Below are positions 54,709 through 63,961 of a stretch of DNA of 64,000 nucleotides, piece after piece. The notes under the pieces were generated by a model. The model did not search any database. It was not told the DNA's origin and saw only the letters and a list, made by a program, of their open reading frames with translations. The stretch comes from Inquilinus limosus DSM 16000. Its GTDB lineage: Bacteria > Pseudomonadota > Alphaproteobacteria > DSM-16000 > Inquilinaceae. Made by a program: the position numbers and the translations under genes. Numbering within the stretch: the stretch's first letter is position 1; each line of letters starts with the position of its first letter. Location: assembly GCF_000423185.1 (NCBI RefSeq), contig NZ_KE383986.1:234570-298569 (forward strand), in the 5' to 3' direction.

Positions 54709-55314
54709 ATGCGCCTCGACACCGGCCGGTCCAACCAGAAGCTCAGGACAAGGCAGGCATTGCTTGCTGCGGCCCGCCATCTGATGGATCGCGGGGAACC
54801 AGTGACGGTGATCGCCGCCGCCGAGGCGGCGGCGATCTCGAAGGCGACGGCGTATCGCTACTTCTCCGACTCAGATGCGCTCACGCTCGAGGCGGTGCTC
54901 GACGGAGGAGTGGCAACGCCGGAGGAGATCGTCGGAGAGGCCGAGAACGTCCGGGAGCGCGTGCTCAGGGTCGCACGCTACCTGTTCCGGCTGACGCGGG
55001 ACGCCGAGACCAAGTTCCGCCTGTTCCTGGCGCGCGCGCTCGATGCCTGGGTTGCCGATGGCGGCCGCATGACGATCGATCTTCGCGGCGGCCGGCGCCT
55101 GCCGATGTACGAGCATGCCCTCGCGCCGGTCCGATCCCGCATGACCCCGCATGACTTCGACTTTCTGGTGAAATCGCTATCGGCCGCATCCGGGATGGAG
55201 GCCTATATCGCCCTCAAGGACGTCTGCCGCGTGAATGACGCCATGGCCGACGCGATCCTGGCGTCCAACATCTCCGCCATCCTCGACCGGCTCCTGCCCG
55301 CCACCGACGGCTGA
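54709..55314 (+). CDS. TetR/AcrR-family transcriptional regulator
   Basis: A 201-residue repressor: HTH at about 15-60 (RTRQALLAAARHLMDRG..TVIAAAEAAAISKATAYRYFSDSDALTLEAVL), then a helical ligand-binding domain. It faces the cupin gene across 96 bases of AT-rich sequence (54613-54708). GAGAC (54664) and GTCTC (54691) there may be part of its operator. Likely controls the cupin gene. Confidence 0.88.
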   Translation: MRLDTGRSNQKLRTRQALLAAARHLMDRGEPVTVIAAAEAAAISKATAYRYFSDSDALTLEAVLDGGVATPEEIVGEAENVRERVLRVARYLFRLTRDAETKFRLFLARALDAWVADGGRMTIDLRGGRRLPMYEHALAPVRSRMTPHDFDFLVKSLSAASGMEAYIALKDVCRVNDAMADAILASNISAILDRLLPATDG

Positions 55315-55396
55315 TCCAGCTGTCCACAAAAGACGAAACCGCCATACACCGCCGGATGGTAAGATTGCGGCGACTTCAGCCGAATCGGAGGCTGAA

Positions 55397-55867
55397 ATGC
55401 CAGATACTCTCGAAGGCCACTGCGCCTGCGGCTCTGTTCGATATCGCCTGCTCTCACCGCCGATGTTCGTGCATTGCTGCCATTGCCGTGACTGCCAGCG
55501 GCAGACCGGCAGCGCCTTCGTGCTCAACGCGCTGATCGAGTCCGACCGGGTCGAGTTGCTGTCGGGCAAGCCCGAACCGGTCGGCGTGCCGACCGACAGC
55601 GGCCGGCCGCATGTCATCCACCGCTGCCCCACCTGCCGCACGGCGCTGTGGAGCACCTATGGCGGCCGCACCCGGATCCGCTTCGTCCGCGTCGGCACGC
55701 TGGGCGACCCCGCAGAGCTGCCGCCCGACGTGCACATCTTCACCCGGTCGAAACTGCCCTGGGTGGTGCTGCCGGAAGGCGTCCCCGCCTTCGAGGTCTA
55801 TTACGACCCGCAGGCGCTGTGGCCGAAGGCCAGCCTGGAGCGGCGGCACAAAGCCCTCGGCGGCTGA
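55397..55867 (+). CDS. GFA family protein (CENP-V/Gfa fold)
   Basis: A 156-residue zinc protein of the glutathione-dependent formaldehyde-activating fold. Cysteine pairs are at CACGSVRY (early), CCHCRDCQRQTGSAF and CPTCRTALWS. CGGAGGCTGAA leads to ATG 55397. Most family members have unknown roles; formaldehyde-related activity is established for few. Confidence 0.9.
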   Translation: MPDTLEGHCACGSVRYRLLSPPMFVHCCHCRDCQRQTGSAFVLNALIESDRVELLSGKPEPVGVPTDSGRPHVIHRCPTCRTALWSTYGGRTRIRFVRVGTLGDPAELPPDVHIFTRSKLPWVVLPEGVPAFEVYYDPQALWPKASLERRHKALGG

Positions 55868-55875
55868 TCCGCCGC

Positions 55876-56205
55876 TCAGGCGAAGGCCGGCCGGGCGCTC
55901 TCGCCGAAGCCGCGCGGCAGCATCGCCGTGGCCGGCACCTCCGGCGCCGCGGCGAAGAGCAGGTCGGGGCGCGCGGCGGCCCAGGCCTTGTCCTTGGCCA
56001 GCGCCGTCGGCCGGTTGTCGGTGCGGCACAGCATCAGGGCGCCGGAGGGGTGCTGCCACAGGTCGAAGCCGAGCAGGTCGGGGAACTCGCGGAGCGCCGC
56101 CTGCAGCGTCGGCGCCGTGCCCTCCGCCGCCAGCAGCCGCCGCGACAGGGTGTTGCGGTAGAGCTTCAGGCCGTCCCGTTCCCGGACTTCGCGCGTGACC
56201 GCCAT
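55876..56205 (-). CDS. Hypothetical protein
   Basis: A 109-residue protein (MAVTREVRERDGLKLYRNTLSRRLLAAEGTAPTLQAALREFPDLLGFDLWQHPSG..). AGAGGAGATCCGGGA precedes ATG 56205. It ends eight bases from the GFA gene (convergent). No family recognised; host-like GC content supports a real gene. Confidence 0.55.
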   Translation of the reverse strand: MAVTREVRERDGLKLYRNTLSRRLLAAEGTAPTLQAALREFPDLLGFDLWQHPSGALMLCRTDNRPTALAKDKAWAAARPDLLFAAAPEVPATAMLPRGFGESARPAFA

Positions 56206-56378
56206 TCCCGGATCTCCTCTGCCCAGGGCCGCGACGCCTCCGCGGCCCGACGCATCGGAACGTAAAGGGAACACAGAGTCGAGTCCAGCAGAAAGAACGT
56301 TTCGAGAACTGGCCGTTCCTTTCAAGCCGGGCAGCGCAAGATGGCGCAGACTGCAGGCATCGACCAAGGAGGATCCCG

Positions 56379-56798
56379 ATGAGCCGAGCCCTGCCCTCCC
56401 GCACCCTCAGCGTCTGGATCGACCGCGATCCCGATGCCGTCTACGCCTTCCTGTCGGTCCCGGAGAACTTCATGCAATGGGCCAGCGGCCTCGCCGATTC
56501 GCTGAAGCGCGACGGCGACGTCTGGATCGCCGAGACGCCGGAGGGGACCGCGCGGGTGCGCTTCACCCCGCCCAACCCGTTCCGCATCGCCGACCATTGG
56601 GTCACGCTGCCGAGCGGGCCGGAGATCTCCCTGCCGATCCGGGTGCTGGCGAATGGCGGCGGCAGCGAGGTGACGTTCCATCTGTTCCGCCAGCCGGAGA
56701 TGGACGACGCCCGTTTCGCCCGAGACGCCGAATGGGTCGAGCGTGATCTGGCGACGCTGAAGCGGGTGCTGGAGGACCGGCCGCGCCAGGACGCATAG
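56379..56798 (+). CDS. SRPBCC (START-like) family protein
   Basis: A 139-residue hydrophobic-ligand-fold protein: TLSVWIDRDPDAVYAFLSVPENFMQWASGLADSLK, TARVRFTPPNPFRIADHWV, SEVTFHLFRQPEMDDARFARDAEWVERDLATLKRVLE. The fold is a common one for lipid or polyketide binding; no function can be set. Confidence 0.82.
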   Translation: MSRALPSRTLSVWIDRDPDAVYAFLSVPENFMQWASGLADSLKRDGDVWIAETPEGTARVRFTPPNPFRIADHWVTLPSGPEISLPIRVLANGGGSEVTFHLFRQPEMDDARFARDAEWVERDLATLKRVLEDRPRQDA

Positions 56799-56924
56799 AC
56801 GAACGTCGAATACCCCCTTTGGTTCGCCGGCTGATAACTTTCCGCAAATACGTGTCGTATTATCGGGGGCGAGCCTCCCCGCAGAAACGACGCGCAGCCA
56901 TAATGCCAAAGGGAGGATGCACCG

Positions 56925-58592
56925 GTGACAACTGCATCGGAAGCCGAAGTCCGATCACCTGTTCCCGCATTGAGCAAACGCGAGGAGCGCAAAGTCATCT
57001 TCGCGTCCTCGCTGGGGACGGTCTTCGAATGGTATGACTTCTACCTGTACGGGTCGCTGGCGGCCTCGATCGGCAAGCACTTCTTCTCCGCCGTCAACCC
57101 GACCGCGGCGTTCATCTTCACCCTGCTGGCCTTCGCCGCCGGCTTCTTCGTCCGGCCCTTCGGGGCCTTGGTCTTCGGCCGGCTGGGCGATCTGGTCGGG
57201 CGCAAATACACCTTCCTGATCACCATCGTGATCATGGGCCTGTCGACCTCGATCGTCGGCATCCTGCCGGGCTACGACGCGATCGGCCTCGCCGCGCCGG
57301 TGATCCTGATCCTGCTGCGGCTGCTGCAGGGCCTGGCGCTGGGCGGCGAGTACGGCGGCGCCGCCACCTACGTCGCCGAGCACGCGCCGGACGGCAAGCG
57401 CGGCGCCTACACCTCCTGGATCCAGACCACGGCGACGATGGGCCTGTTCCTGTCGCTGCTGGTGATCCTGGCCTGCCGCCTGTCGATGGACCCGGCCTCC
57501 TTCGACGCCTGGGGCTGGCGCATCCCGTTTCTGCTGTCGGTGATCCTGCTCGGCATCTCGATCTGGATCCGGCTGCAGCTCAACGAATCGCCGCTGTTCC
57601 AGCAGATGAAGGCCGAAGGCAAGGGCTCCAAGGCGCCGCTGACCGAGTCCTTCGCCCGCTGGTCGAACCTGAAGATCGTGCTGCTGGCCCTGTTCGGCCT
57701 GACGGCCGGCCAAGCCGTGGTCTGGTACACGGGGCAGTTCTACGCCCTGTTCTTCCTGACCCAGACGCTGAAGGTCGACGGCCAGACCGCGAACATCCTG
57801 GTGGCGGTGTCGCTGCTGATCGGCACGCCCTTCTTCCTGGTGTTCGGCGCCCTGTCCGACAAGATCGGGCGGAAGCCGATCATCATGGCGGGCTGCCTGC
57901 TCGCGGTGCTGACCTACTTCCCGCTGTTCCAGGCCCTGACCCACTACGCCAACCCGGCGCTGGAGGCGGCGCAGACCAAGGCCCCGGTCACGGTGTTCGC
58001 CGACCCGACGGAATGCAGCGTGCAGTTCAACCCGGTCGGCACGTCGAAGTTCACCACCTCCTGCGACATCGCCAAGAGCGCCCTGGTCAAGGCGGGCGTG
58101 CCCTACAGCAACCAGGCGGCGCCCGCGGGCAGCAAGGCCGAGATCGACGTCGGCGGCACCCGCATCGCCGCCTATGACGCCACGGCGGCGGACGCCGCGG
58201 CCGCTGGCCCGGCCTTCACCAAGGGCCTCGGCGACGCGCTGAACGCCGCCGGCTATCCGGCGAAGGCGGACCCCGGCCAGATCAACCATGTGATGGTGGT
58301 GCTGATCCTCACCATCCTGGTGATCTATGTGACGATGGTGTACGGGCCGATCGCGGCGATGCTGGTGGAGCTGTTCCCGACCCGGATCCGCTACACCTCG
58401 ATGTCGCTGCCCTACCACATCGGCAACGGCTGGTTCGGCGGCTTCCTGCCGGCGACCTCCTTCGCCATCGTCGCGGCCACCGGCAACATCTATGACGGGC
58501 TGTGGTACCCGATCATCGTCGCCGGCATCACCCTGGTCGTCGGCACGCTGTTCATCCGCGAGACGAAGTCGGTCGATATCCGGGCGGACTGA
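56925..58592 (+). CDS. MFS metabolite:proton symporter (MHS family)
   Basis: A 555-residue major facilitator of the MHS group (ShiA/KgtP/ProP-like). GTG 56925 has GGGAGG ahead. Early motifs GTVFEWYDFYLYGSLAASIGKHFF, FVRPFGALVFGRLGDLVGRKYTF and LQGLALGGEYGGAATYVAEHAP are typical. An uncommon feature is a hydrophilic insert of about 115 residues (near LEAAQTKAPVTVFADPTECSVQF to GYPAKADPGQINH) between the eighth and later membrane segments. It would move an organic acid or betaine with a proton. A terminator follows. Confidence 0.9.
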   Translation: MTTASEAEVRSPVPALSKREERKVIFASSLGTVFEWYDFYLYGSLAASIGKHFFSAVNPTAAFIFTLLAFAAGFFVRPFGALVFGRLGDLVGRKYTFLITIVIMGLSTSIVGILPGYDAIGLAAPVILILLRLLQGLALGGEYGGAATYVAEHAPDGKRGAYTSWIQTTATMGLFLSLLVILACRLSMDPASFDAWGWRIPFLLSVILLGISIWIRLQLNESPLFQQMKAEGKGSKAPLTESFARWSNLKIVLLALFGLTAGQAVVWYTGQFYALFFLTQTLKVDGQTANILVAVSLLIGTPFFLVFGALSDKIGRKPIIMAGCLLAVLTYFPLFQALTHYANPALEAAQTKAPVTVFADPTECSVQFNPVGTSKFTTSCDIAKSALVKAGVPYSNQAAPAGSKAEIDVGGTRIAAYDATAADAAAAGPAFTKGLGDALNAAGYPAKADPGQINHVMVVLILTILVIYVTMVYGPIAAMLVELFPTRIRYTSMSLPYHIGNGWFGGFLPATSFAIVAATGNIYDGLWYPIIVAGITLVVGTLFIRETKSVDIRAD

Positions 58593-58619
58593 TCCGGAGA
58601 AATCTTGTCTCTTCCTGGA

Positions 58620-58643
58620 GGCCGCGCCCAGAATGGCGCGGCC
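58620..58643 (+). terminator. Rho-independent terminator after the MFS gene
   Basis: GGCCGCGCC (58620-58628) and GGCGCGGCC (58635-58643) form a perfect nine-base stem with a six-base loop, followed by TTCTTGTTT. It ends 51 bases after the MFS stop and 17 bases before the next gene. Confidence 0.92.
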
Positions 58644-58660
58644 TTCTTGTTTGAGCCGAG

Positions 58661-59335
58661 ATGACTGACGCCACCGTCGTTCTGATCGCCGACGACCATC
58701 CGCTGGTGCGGCGCGCCCTGGCCGAGACCCTGGCCGAGGTGATGTCGCCCGCGCCTGCCGTCATCGAGGCCGGCAGCTTCCCCGAGGTGCTGGACACGCT
58801 CGGCGACTGCACCGTCGACCTGCTGCTGCTCGACCTGTCGATGCCCGGCATGAACGGCTTCACCGGCCTGGCCTCGCTGCGCGCCTCGTTTCCCGCCGTG
58901 CCGGTGGTCATGGTCTCGGCCAATGAGGACCCCGGCGCCATGCGGCAGGCGATGGAGTTCGGCGCCTCCGGCTACCTGCCGAAATCGACGCCGCTGGCGG
59001 AGATCGGCGACGCCATCGAAAGCGTGCTGGGCGGCGGCGTCTGGTTCCCCGAGGCGGCGACCGGGCCGTCCGCCGACGCGCCGGAGCGCAGCGAGCTGAG
59101 CCGCCGCGTGGCCGAGCTGACGCCGCAGCAGCTCCGCGTCCTCGCCTTGCTGACCGAGGGCAAGCTCAGCAAGCAGATCGCGTTCGAGATGTCGATCACC
59201 GAAGCGACGGTGAAGGCGCATCTGTCCCAGATCTTCCGCAAGCTCGGCGTCCAGAACCGGACCCAGGCGGTGATCGCGGTGCGGCAGCTCGGCCTCTCGG
59301 ACCCGCCGCCCGGCAGGGCCGGGAATGCCTCCTAG
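58661..59335 (+). CDS. NarL/FixJ-type response regulator
   Basis: A 224-residue two-component regulator. Receiver domain: acidic pocket IADDHPLVRR, phospho-acceptor Asp in LLLLDLSMPGMNG, Ser in VVMVSANED, Lys in YLPKST. LuxR-type HTH: LTPQQLRVLALLTEGKLSKQIAFEMSITEATVKAHLSQIFRKLGVQNRTQAV. No kinase gene is adjacent. It converges with the hydrolase gene, overlapping by four bases (CTAG). Confidence 0.93.
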   Translation: MTDATVVLIADDHPLVRRALAETLAEVMSPAPAVIEAGSFPEVLDTLGDCTVDLLLLDLSMPGMNGFTGLASLRASFPAVPVVMVSANEDPGAMRQAMEFGASGYLPKSTPLAEIGDAIESVLGGGVWFPEAATGPSADAPERSELSRRVAELTPQQLRVLALLTEGKLSKQIAFEMSITEATVKAHLSQIFRKLGVQNRTQAVIAVRQLGLSDPPPGRAGNAS

Positions 59336-61224
59336 CCCTGCCCCGGCTTCGGCACCGGCGTCAGGCTTTCGACGGGAACGACCGGCAGCACGATCTTCGA
59401 AGGATGCGCGCGGCCGAGATGAATGCGGTTGGTGGCCACCCGCTTCAGCCGCCCCGTGCCCTCCGGCTCTCCGCTGTTCGGGTTGACGTCGTATTTCGGG
59501 AAGTTGCTGGAGGAGATGTCGAGCCGGATGCGATGCCCGGCCTTGAACAGGTTGGCGGTGGCGAAGGGCTCGATGGTGATCGCATAGACGCGGCCCGGCT
59601 CCATCGGCGACGGGTTCTCCCAGCTGTCGCGGTAGCGGCAGCGCAGGATGCCGTCGGTCAGGTTCAGCGCGAAACCCTTCGGGTCGTCCGCGGTTGGCGG
59701 GTGCACGTCGATCAGCTTGGCGGTGAAGTCGGTGTCCGGCGCGTCGGAGGAGACGAAGAGCCGGACCTCGATCGGCCCGACCACCGCCATGTCCCGCTCC
59801 AGCGGCTCGGTCTCGAACACCACCACGTCGGGGCGGGACGACAGCGGCAGGCCGGGCCGCCGGCAGCCGAAGAAGCGCTCGCCCTCGGTCTGGTCGAAGC
59901 CGCCGCCCTCGAACACCGGCTGGCCCGAGGTCAGGGCGCCGCCGATGGTCGGCACCGGGTTCGCCGGGTCGAACTGATAGGCGATCGACGCCTCCTCGAC
60001 CTCCGGCGCCGCCGCGTCCAGCCGGCCGTCGGCATGCAGGTGATAGTCGGTGAAGACGGTGCCGGGCAGCGGCCAGTCCGCCGCCGCGATCCAGCGCCCG
60101 CCATGGTCCAGCCGGCCCTCCGCGGTGCGCCGGCCGCTGCCGCCGCCCATCAGGAACAGCCGGGCCGCCGGCTCGGCCTCGGCGCCGTTGCCGATCCCCT
60201 TCAGCCAGCGGTCGAACCAGCGGCGGCGGAAGTCGAGCCAGCTAGCGGTCACATTGCCGTCGATCGTCGCCACCGGCCCGAACTCCGTGTCGCCGGCGAA
60301 GGTGGTGTTGCGGTTGCCGTGCAGCCACGGCCCCATGATCAGCTTCACCGGACCCTTCCGGCCGTTGCCGGTCAGGGCCGCATAGTTCTCCATCGTGGTG
60401 CGGACATAGGCGTCGTACCAGCTGGACAGCAGCACGATCGGGATGTCCGGGAAGGTGCCGTACCAGCCTTCGGCATAGATGCCGAGCTGCTTCCAGTAGT
60501 CGCCGAAGGACCCGTTGGTCCATTGCTCGAACAGATAGGCCTCGTAATCCGGCACCGCGCGCACCGGCGAATGGCCGGGCCGCCACGGCATGGCCGCGAA
60601 CCAGGCCCGCAGGTCCTCGGCCTCCAGCGCCGCCAGCACCTTGGGGTCGGCCAGCGCCGCCGGGCTCTCCTTCGCCTGGTTGAAGGCCCAGGTCGCCTGC
60701 TTCAGCTCGAAGGCGCCGCCCTGGCGGATGCCGCAATGGTAGGCGTTCGAGAAGCCCCCCGAATCCACCACCATGCAGGCCAGGCCCGGCGGGTTCAGGC
60801 AGGCCAGGGCGAACTGGGTGTGCGCGGCGTAGGACAGGCCCATGGTGCCGACCTTGCCGTTCGACCAGGGCTGGGCCGTGATCCAGGCGACCGTGTCGTA
60901 ACCGTCCGGCCCCTCGGAGGTGTATTTGGTGAACACCCCTTCGGAGCTGTGGCGGCCGCGGCAGTCCTGGTAGACCACGGCATAGCCGGCGCGGACGAAA
61001 TGCGCCGCCACCTGCGGCCGGGCCATCGGCCCGTCCATCCCGGCCCCGATCTCGGAGCGCGACAGCTCGGTCTTGCCGTAGGGCGTGCGCTCCAGGATGG
61101 TGGGCAGCGGCGCGTCGACGCCGACGCGGTAGCCGGCCGGCAGGTACACGTCGGTGGCGAGATTCACGCCGTCGCGCAGGGTGACCATCCGGTCGCGCAG
61201 CACCTGGACTTCACCCGAGCTCAC
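59332..61224 (-). CDS. CocE/NonD family alpha/beta hydrolase
   Basis: A 630-residue X-Pro dipeptidyl-peptidase/CocE-type hydrolase. Ser nucleophile in GTMGLSYAAHTQF, acidic residue in VLLSSWYDAYV, His in IMGPWLHGNRNTTF, then the C-terminal jelly-roll (PIEVRLFVSSDAPDTDFTAKLIDVHPP). GTG 61224 overlaps the stop of the binding-protein gene (GTGA); ATG 61257 would lie inside that gene. Linked with a peptide transporter, it may hydrolyse imported peptides or esters. Confidence 0.9.
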   Translation of the reverse strand: MSSGEVQVLRDRMVTLRDGVNLATDVYLPAGYRVGVDAPLPTILERTPYGKTELSRSEIGAGMDGPMARPQVAAHFVRAGYAVVYQDCRGRHSSEGVFTKYTSEGPDGYDTVAWITAQPWSNGKVGTMGLSYAAHTQFALACLNPPGLACMVVDSGGFSNAYHCGIRQGGAFELKQATWAFNQAKESPAALADPKVLAALEAEDLRAWFAAMPWRPGHSPVRAVPDYEAYLFEQWTNGSFGDYWKQLGIYAEGWYGTFPDIPIVLLSSWYDAYVRTTMENYAALTGNGRKGPVKLIMGPWLHGNRNTTFAGDTEFGPVATIDGNVTASWLDFRRRWFDRWLKGIGNGAEAEPAARLFLMGGGSGRRTAEGRLDHGGRWIAAADWPLPGTVFTDYHLHADGRLDAAAPEVEEASIAYQFDPANPVPTIGGALTSGQPVFEGGGFDQTEGERFFGCRRPGLPLSSRPDVVVFETEPLERDMAVVGPIEVRLFVSSDAPDTDFTAKLIDVHPPTADDPKGFALNLTDGILRCRYRDSWENPSPMEPGRVYAITIEPFATANLFKAGHRIRLDISSSNFPKYDVNPNSGEPEGTGRLKRVATNRIHLGRAHPSKIVLPVVPVESLTPVPKPGQG

Positions 61225-62933
61225 TTGGCGATCTCCGCATAGGTGGCGAGGGTCCATTCGTTCTTGTTGGCGCGGTAGGTGATGCCGTCGCGCGCCGCCC
61301 AGTGCACGGTCGGGAAGTACAGCGGCACGATGCCGACATCGCCGAAGCCGATCCGCGCCGCCTGCTCCAGCAGCTGGTTGCGCTTGGCCTCGTCGAACTC
61401 CGCCAGCGCCTGCTTCAGCGTCGCGTCGAACTCCGGGTTCGAGTAGCGGGCGCGGTTGAAGGCGCCCATGCCGGCTTCCTTGTCGTAGGTCGCCAGCACG
61501 TTGGTCAGGGCGTTGGCCGAGTTGCTGTTGCTGTTGCCGAAGCTGAAGATGAAGGCGCTGTATTCCTGCTTCGAGGCGGCGCCGGCATAGACGTTGTAGG
61601 GCTGGGTGACCACGCCGTTGATCTTCAGCCCCCCGCGCGCCAGCATCTGGCCGATCGCCTGGGCGATGTCGGCGTCGCCGGCGAAACGGTCGTTCGAGGA
61701 ATGGACCGTCAGGCCGAAGCCGTCGCCGTAGCCGGCCTCGGCCAGCAGGGCCTTGGCGCCGGCGGCGTCATAGGCCTCGGGCTTCACATCGGCGGCGTAA
61801 CCGCCCAGCCCTTCCGGCACGATCTGCCCGGCCGGCGTGCCGGAGCCGTTCAAGAGGCGCTGGATGATCAGGTCGCGGTTGATCAGCTTGGAGATGGCGA
61901 GGCGCACCCGCTTGTCCTTCAGCGGGTTGGCCGCCAGGGGCTGGCCGTCCTTGCCGGTGACGAACGGGCTCTGGTCCCGCGCCGAATCCAGCGCCAGGTA
62001 GATCAGCCGGCCGGAGGTGGTGGAATAGACCTTGGCCTTGCCGCTGCCCTCGACCGTCGCCACGTCGGCCGGCGGCACGCCGTCGATCAGGTCGACCGCG
62101 CCGGACAGGAGGGCCGCGATCCGCGCCGCGTTGTTCGAGATGACCTTGACGGTGACGTTGTCGAAGGCCGGCTTGTCGCCCCAGTAATGCGGGTTCGGCG
62201 CCAGCACCAGCCGGTCGCCCGGCACCCACTCCTTGAACATATAGGGCCCGGTGCCGACCGCCGCGGCGCCGGAGTTGAAGTCGTTGGTCGTCTTCCCCTC
62301 CGCCGCCTTCTTCGAGACGATGTAGACGAGGCCGACCTGCTCGATGAATTGCGGCGTCGGCGCCTTGGTCTTGAAGCGGATGGTCAGCGGGTCGACCGCG
62401 GTCATCTCCGCGATGCTGCCGACCGCGCCGGTGAACGGCGCCGGGCTGTTCGGCACCGACCTGGCGCGGTCCATCGAGAAGATCACGTCCTCCGCCGTCA
62501 GCTCCGAGCCGTCGCTGAACTTGACGCCGGGGCGCAGCTTGACCTCCCAGGTGGTCGGGTCGACGGCGGTCCAGGACAGCGCCAGCGCCGGCTGCACCTG
62601 CAGGTTCTCGTCGGTCTGCACCAGCCGGTCGAACATGTGCTGCGCGATCGACTGGTTGTTGCCGGTGCGCGAGAACTGCGGGTCGATGGCGGAGGGCTCG
62701 GTCGCCGTGCCGATGGTCAGGTCGGCGGCCTGGGTAAAGCTGGCACTGCCGAGCGTCAGGATCGCTGCAATCGTCGCCAGAAGAGCGCCGAGGCGTCGCT
62801 TCCCAACACCGTCATTGCGAGCGTAGCGAAGCAATCCAGGGGCTGCTCGCACCGGCCCCTGGATTGCTTCGTCGGCTTCGCCTCCTCGCAATGACGGTGA
62901 GGAATGGGCGGTCCGTGCCGGCGTCCAAATCAT
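61221..62933 (-). CDS. ABC transporter substrate-binding protein (Dpp/Opp), repeat in N-terminus
   Basis: A 570-residue family 5 binding protein. The mature part (ADLTIGTATEPSAIDPQFSRTGNNQS..) follows a signal peptide LGALLATIAAILTLGSASFTQA, but about 45 residues lie ahead of that. ATG 62933 is set by AGGAG six bases upstream. Between start and signal peptide the sequence PSLRGGEADEAIQG..LLRYARNDG is the translation of a palindromic repeat (62807-62899), in frame. Expression may depend on another start or on the signal still being found. It delivers peptides to the ATPases encoded upstream. Confidence 0.88.
   Translation of the reverse strand: MIWTPARTAHSSPSLRGGEADEAIQGPVRAAPGLLRYARNDGVGKRRLGALLATIAAILTLGSASFTQAADLTIGTATEPSAIDPQFSRTGNNQSIAQHMFDRLVQTDENLQVQPALALSWTAVDPTTWEVKLRPGVKFSDGSELTAEDVIFSMDRARSVPNSPAPFTGAVGSIAEMTAVDPLTIRFKTKAPTPQFIEQVGLVYIVSKKAAEGKTTNDFNSGAAAVGTGPYMFKEWVPGDRLVLAPNPHYWGDKPAFDNVTVKVISNNAARIAALLSGAVDLIDGVPPADVATVEGSGKAKVYSTTSGRLIYLALDSARDQSPFVTGKDGQPLAANPLKDKRVRLAISKLINRDLIIQRLLNGSGTPAGQIVPEGLGGYAADVKPEAYDAAGAKALLAEAGYGDGFGLTVHSSNDRFAGDADIAQAIGQMLARGGLKINGVVTQPYNVYAGAASKQEYSAFIFSFGNSNSNSANALTNVLATYDKEAGMGAFNRARYSNPEFDATLKQALAEFDEAKRNQLLEQAARIGFGDVGIVPLYFPTVHWAARDGITYRANKNEWTLATYAEIAK
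62807..62899. repeat. Palindromic repeat inserted in a coding sequence
   Basis: Outer arms CACCGTCATTGCGAG (62807-62821) and CTCGCAATGACGGTG (62885-62899), and inner arms CGAAGCAATCCAGGGG (62827-62842) and CCCCTGGATTGCTTCG (62856-62871), are perfect inverse complements. It is a 93-base nested palindrome, a multiple of three, so it leaves the frame open. Such CAATGACG / GCAATCC repeats are widespread in alphaproteobacterial genomes, usually between genes. Confidence 0.9.
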
Positions 62934-62974
62934 CTTGCTCTCCTCTGTTTCGCTCACGGGCGCGTTCAGGCGCC

Positions 62975-63961
62975 TCAGATCAGGTGGCAGGCGGCCTGAT
63001 GGCCGGGCGCGACCGGGCGCAGCGCCGGCCGCTCGGTGCGGCAGCGGTCGGTCGCCATCGGGCAGCGCGGGTGGAAACGGCAGCCGGTCGGCGGGTGCAG
63101 CGGCGACGGGATCTCGCCCTTGATCGTCTCGAACTTGCGCTTGCGGTTGCTCAGCCGCGGCACCTCGTTCAAGAGCGCCGCGGTGTAGGGATGCAGCGGC
63201 CGGGCGAACAGCTCCGCGGTCGCGGCGGTCTCGACCACCCGGCCGAGATACATGATCACCACCCGGTCGCTGATATGCTCGACCACGCCGAGATCGTGGC
63301 TGATGAACAGGTAGGTCAGGCCCAGCTCGCGCTTCAGCTCCAGGAACAGGTTCAGGATCTGGGCCTGGATCGAGACGTCGAGCGCGGCGATGGATTCGTC
63401 GCAGACCAGGAAGTCGGGCTGCACCGCCAAGGCCCGGGCGATGCCGATGCGCTGGCGCTGGCCGCCGGAGAACTGGTGCGGGAATCGGTCGCGATAGGCC
63501 GGGTCCAGCCCGACCCGGCGCATCATGTCCTGGACATAGCCATCGGCCTCGCGCCGGCCCACCAGCCCGTGCACCCGCGGCGCCTCGCCGATGATGTCGC
63601 GCACCCGCTTGCGCGGGTTCAGCGAGGCGAAGGGATCCTGGAAGATCATCTGCGCCTTCAGCCGGGCGTCGCGCGCCGCGTCGCCGGCCAAGCCGTCGAC
63701 ATCCCGGCCGCGCCAGCGGATAGCACCGTCGCTCTTCGGCAGGATGCCGGCCATCATACGGCCCAGCGTGGACTTGCCGCAGCCGGATTCGCCGACCAGC
63801 CCGACCACCTCGCCCGGCGCGATCGCCAGGTCGACGCCGTCGACGGCGTGTACCGTCCGTTCCTCGATCCTGGCGTCCAGCAGGCGCGCCGTCTTCTCGG
63901 CGTAATCCAGGCGCTTGGTGAAGCGCTTGCCCAGGCCGGCGGCCTCGATCAGCGCGGTCAT
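62975..63961 (-). CDS. Oligopeptide ABC transporter ATP-binding protein (DppF/OppF-like)
   Basis: A 328-residue ATPase. Walker A GLVGESGCGKSTLGR, Q-loop MIFQDPFASLNPRKRV, signature QFSGGQRQRIGIARALA, Walker B FLVCDESIAALDVS, and the peptide-family tail PTGCRFHPRCPMATDRCRTERPALRPVAPGHQAACHLI with its cysteines (iron-sulfur-type cluster region). ATG 63961 overlaps the stop of the preceding gene (ATGA). Confidence 0.94.
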   Translation of the reverse strand: MTALIEAAGLGKRFTKRLDYAEKTARLLDARIEERTVHAVDGVDLAIAPGEVVGLVGESGCGKSTLGRMMAGILPKSDGAIRWRGRDVDGLAGDAARDARLKAQMIFQDPFASLNPRKRVRDIIGEAPRVHGLVGRREADGYVQDMMRRVGLDPAYRDRFPHQFSGGQRQRIGIARALAVQPDFLVCDESIAALDVSIQAQILNLFLELKRELGLTYLFISHDLGVVEHISDRVVIMYLGRVVETAATAELFARPLHPYTAALLNEVPRLSNRKRKFETIKGEIPSPLHPPTGCRFHPRCPMATDRCRTERPALRPVAPGHQAACHLI

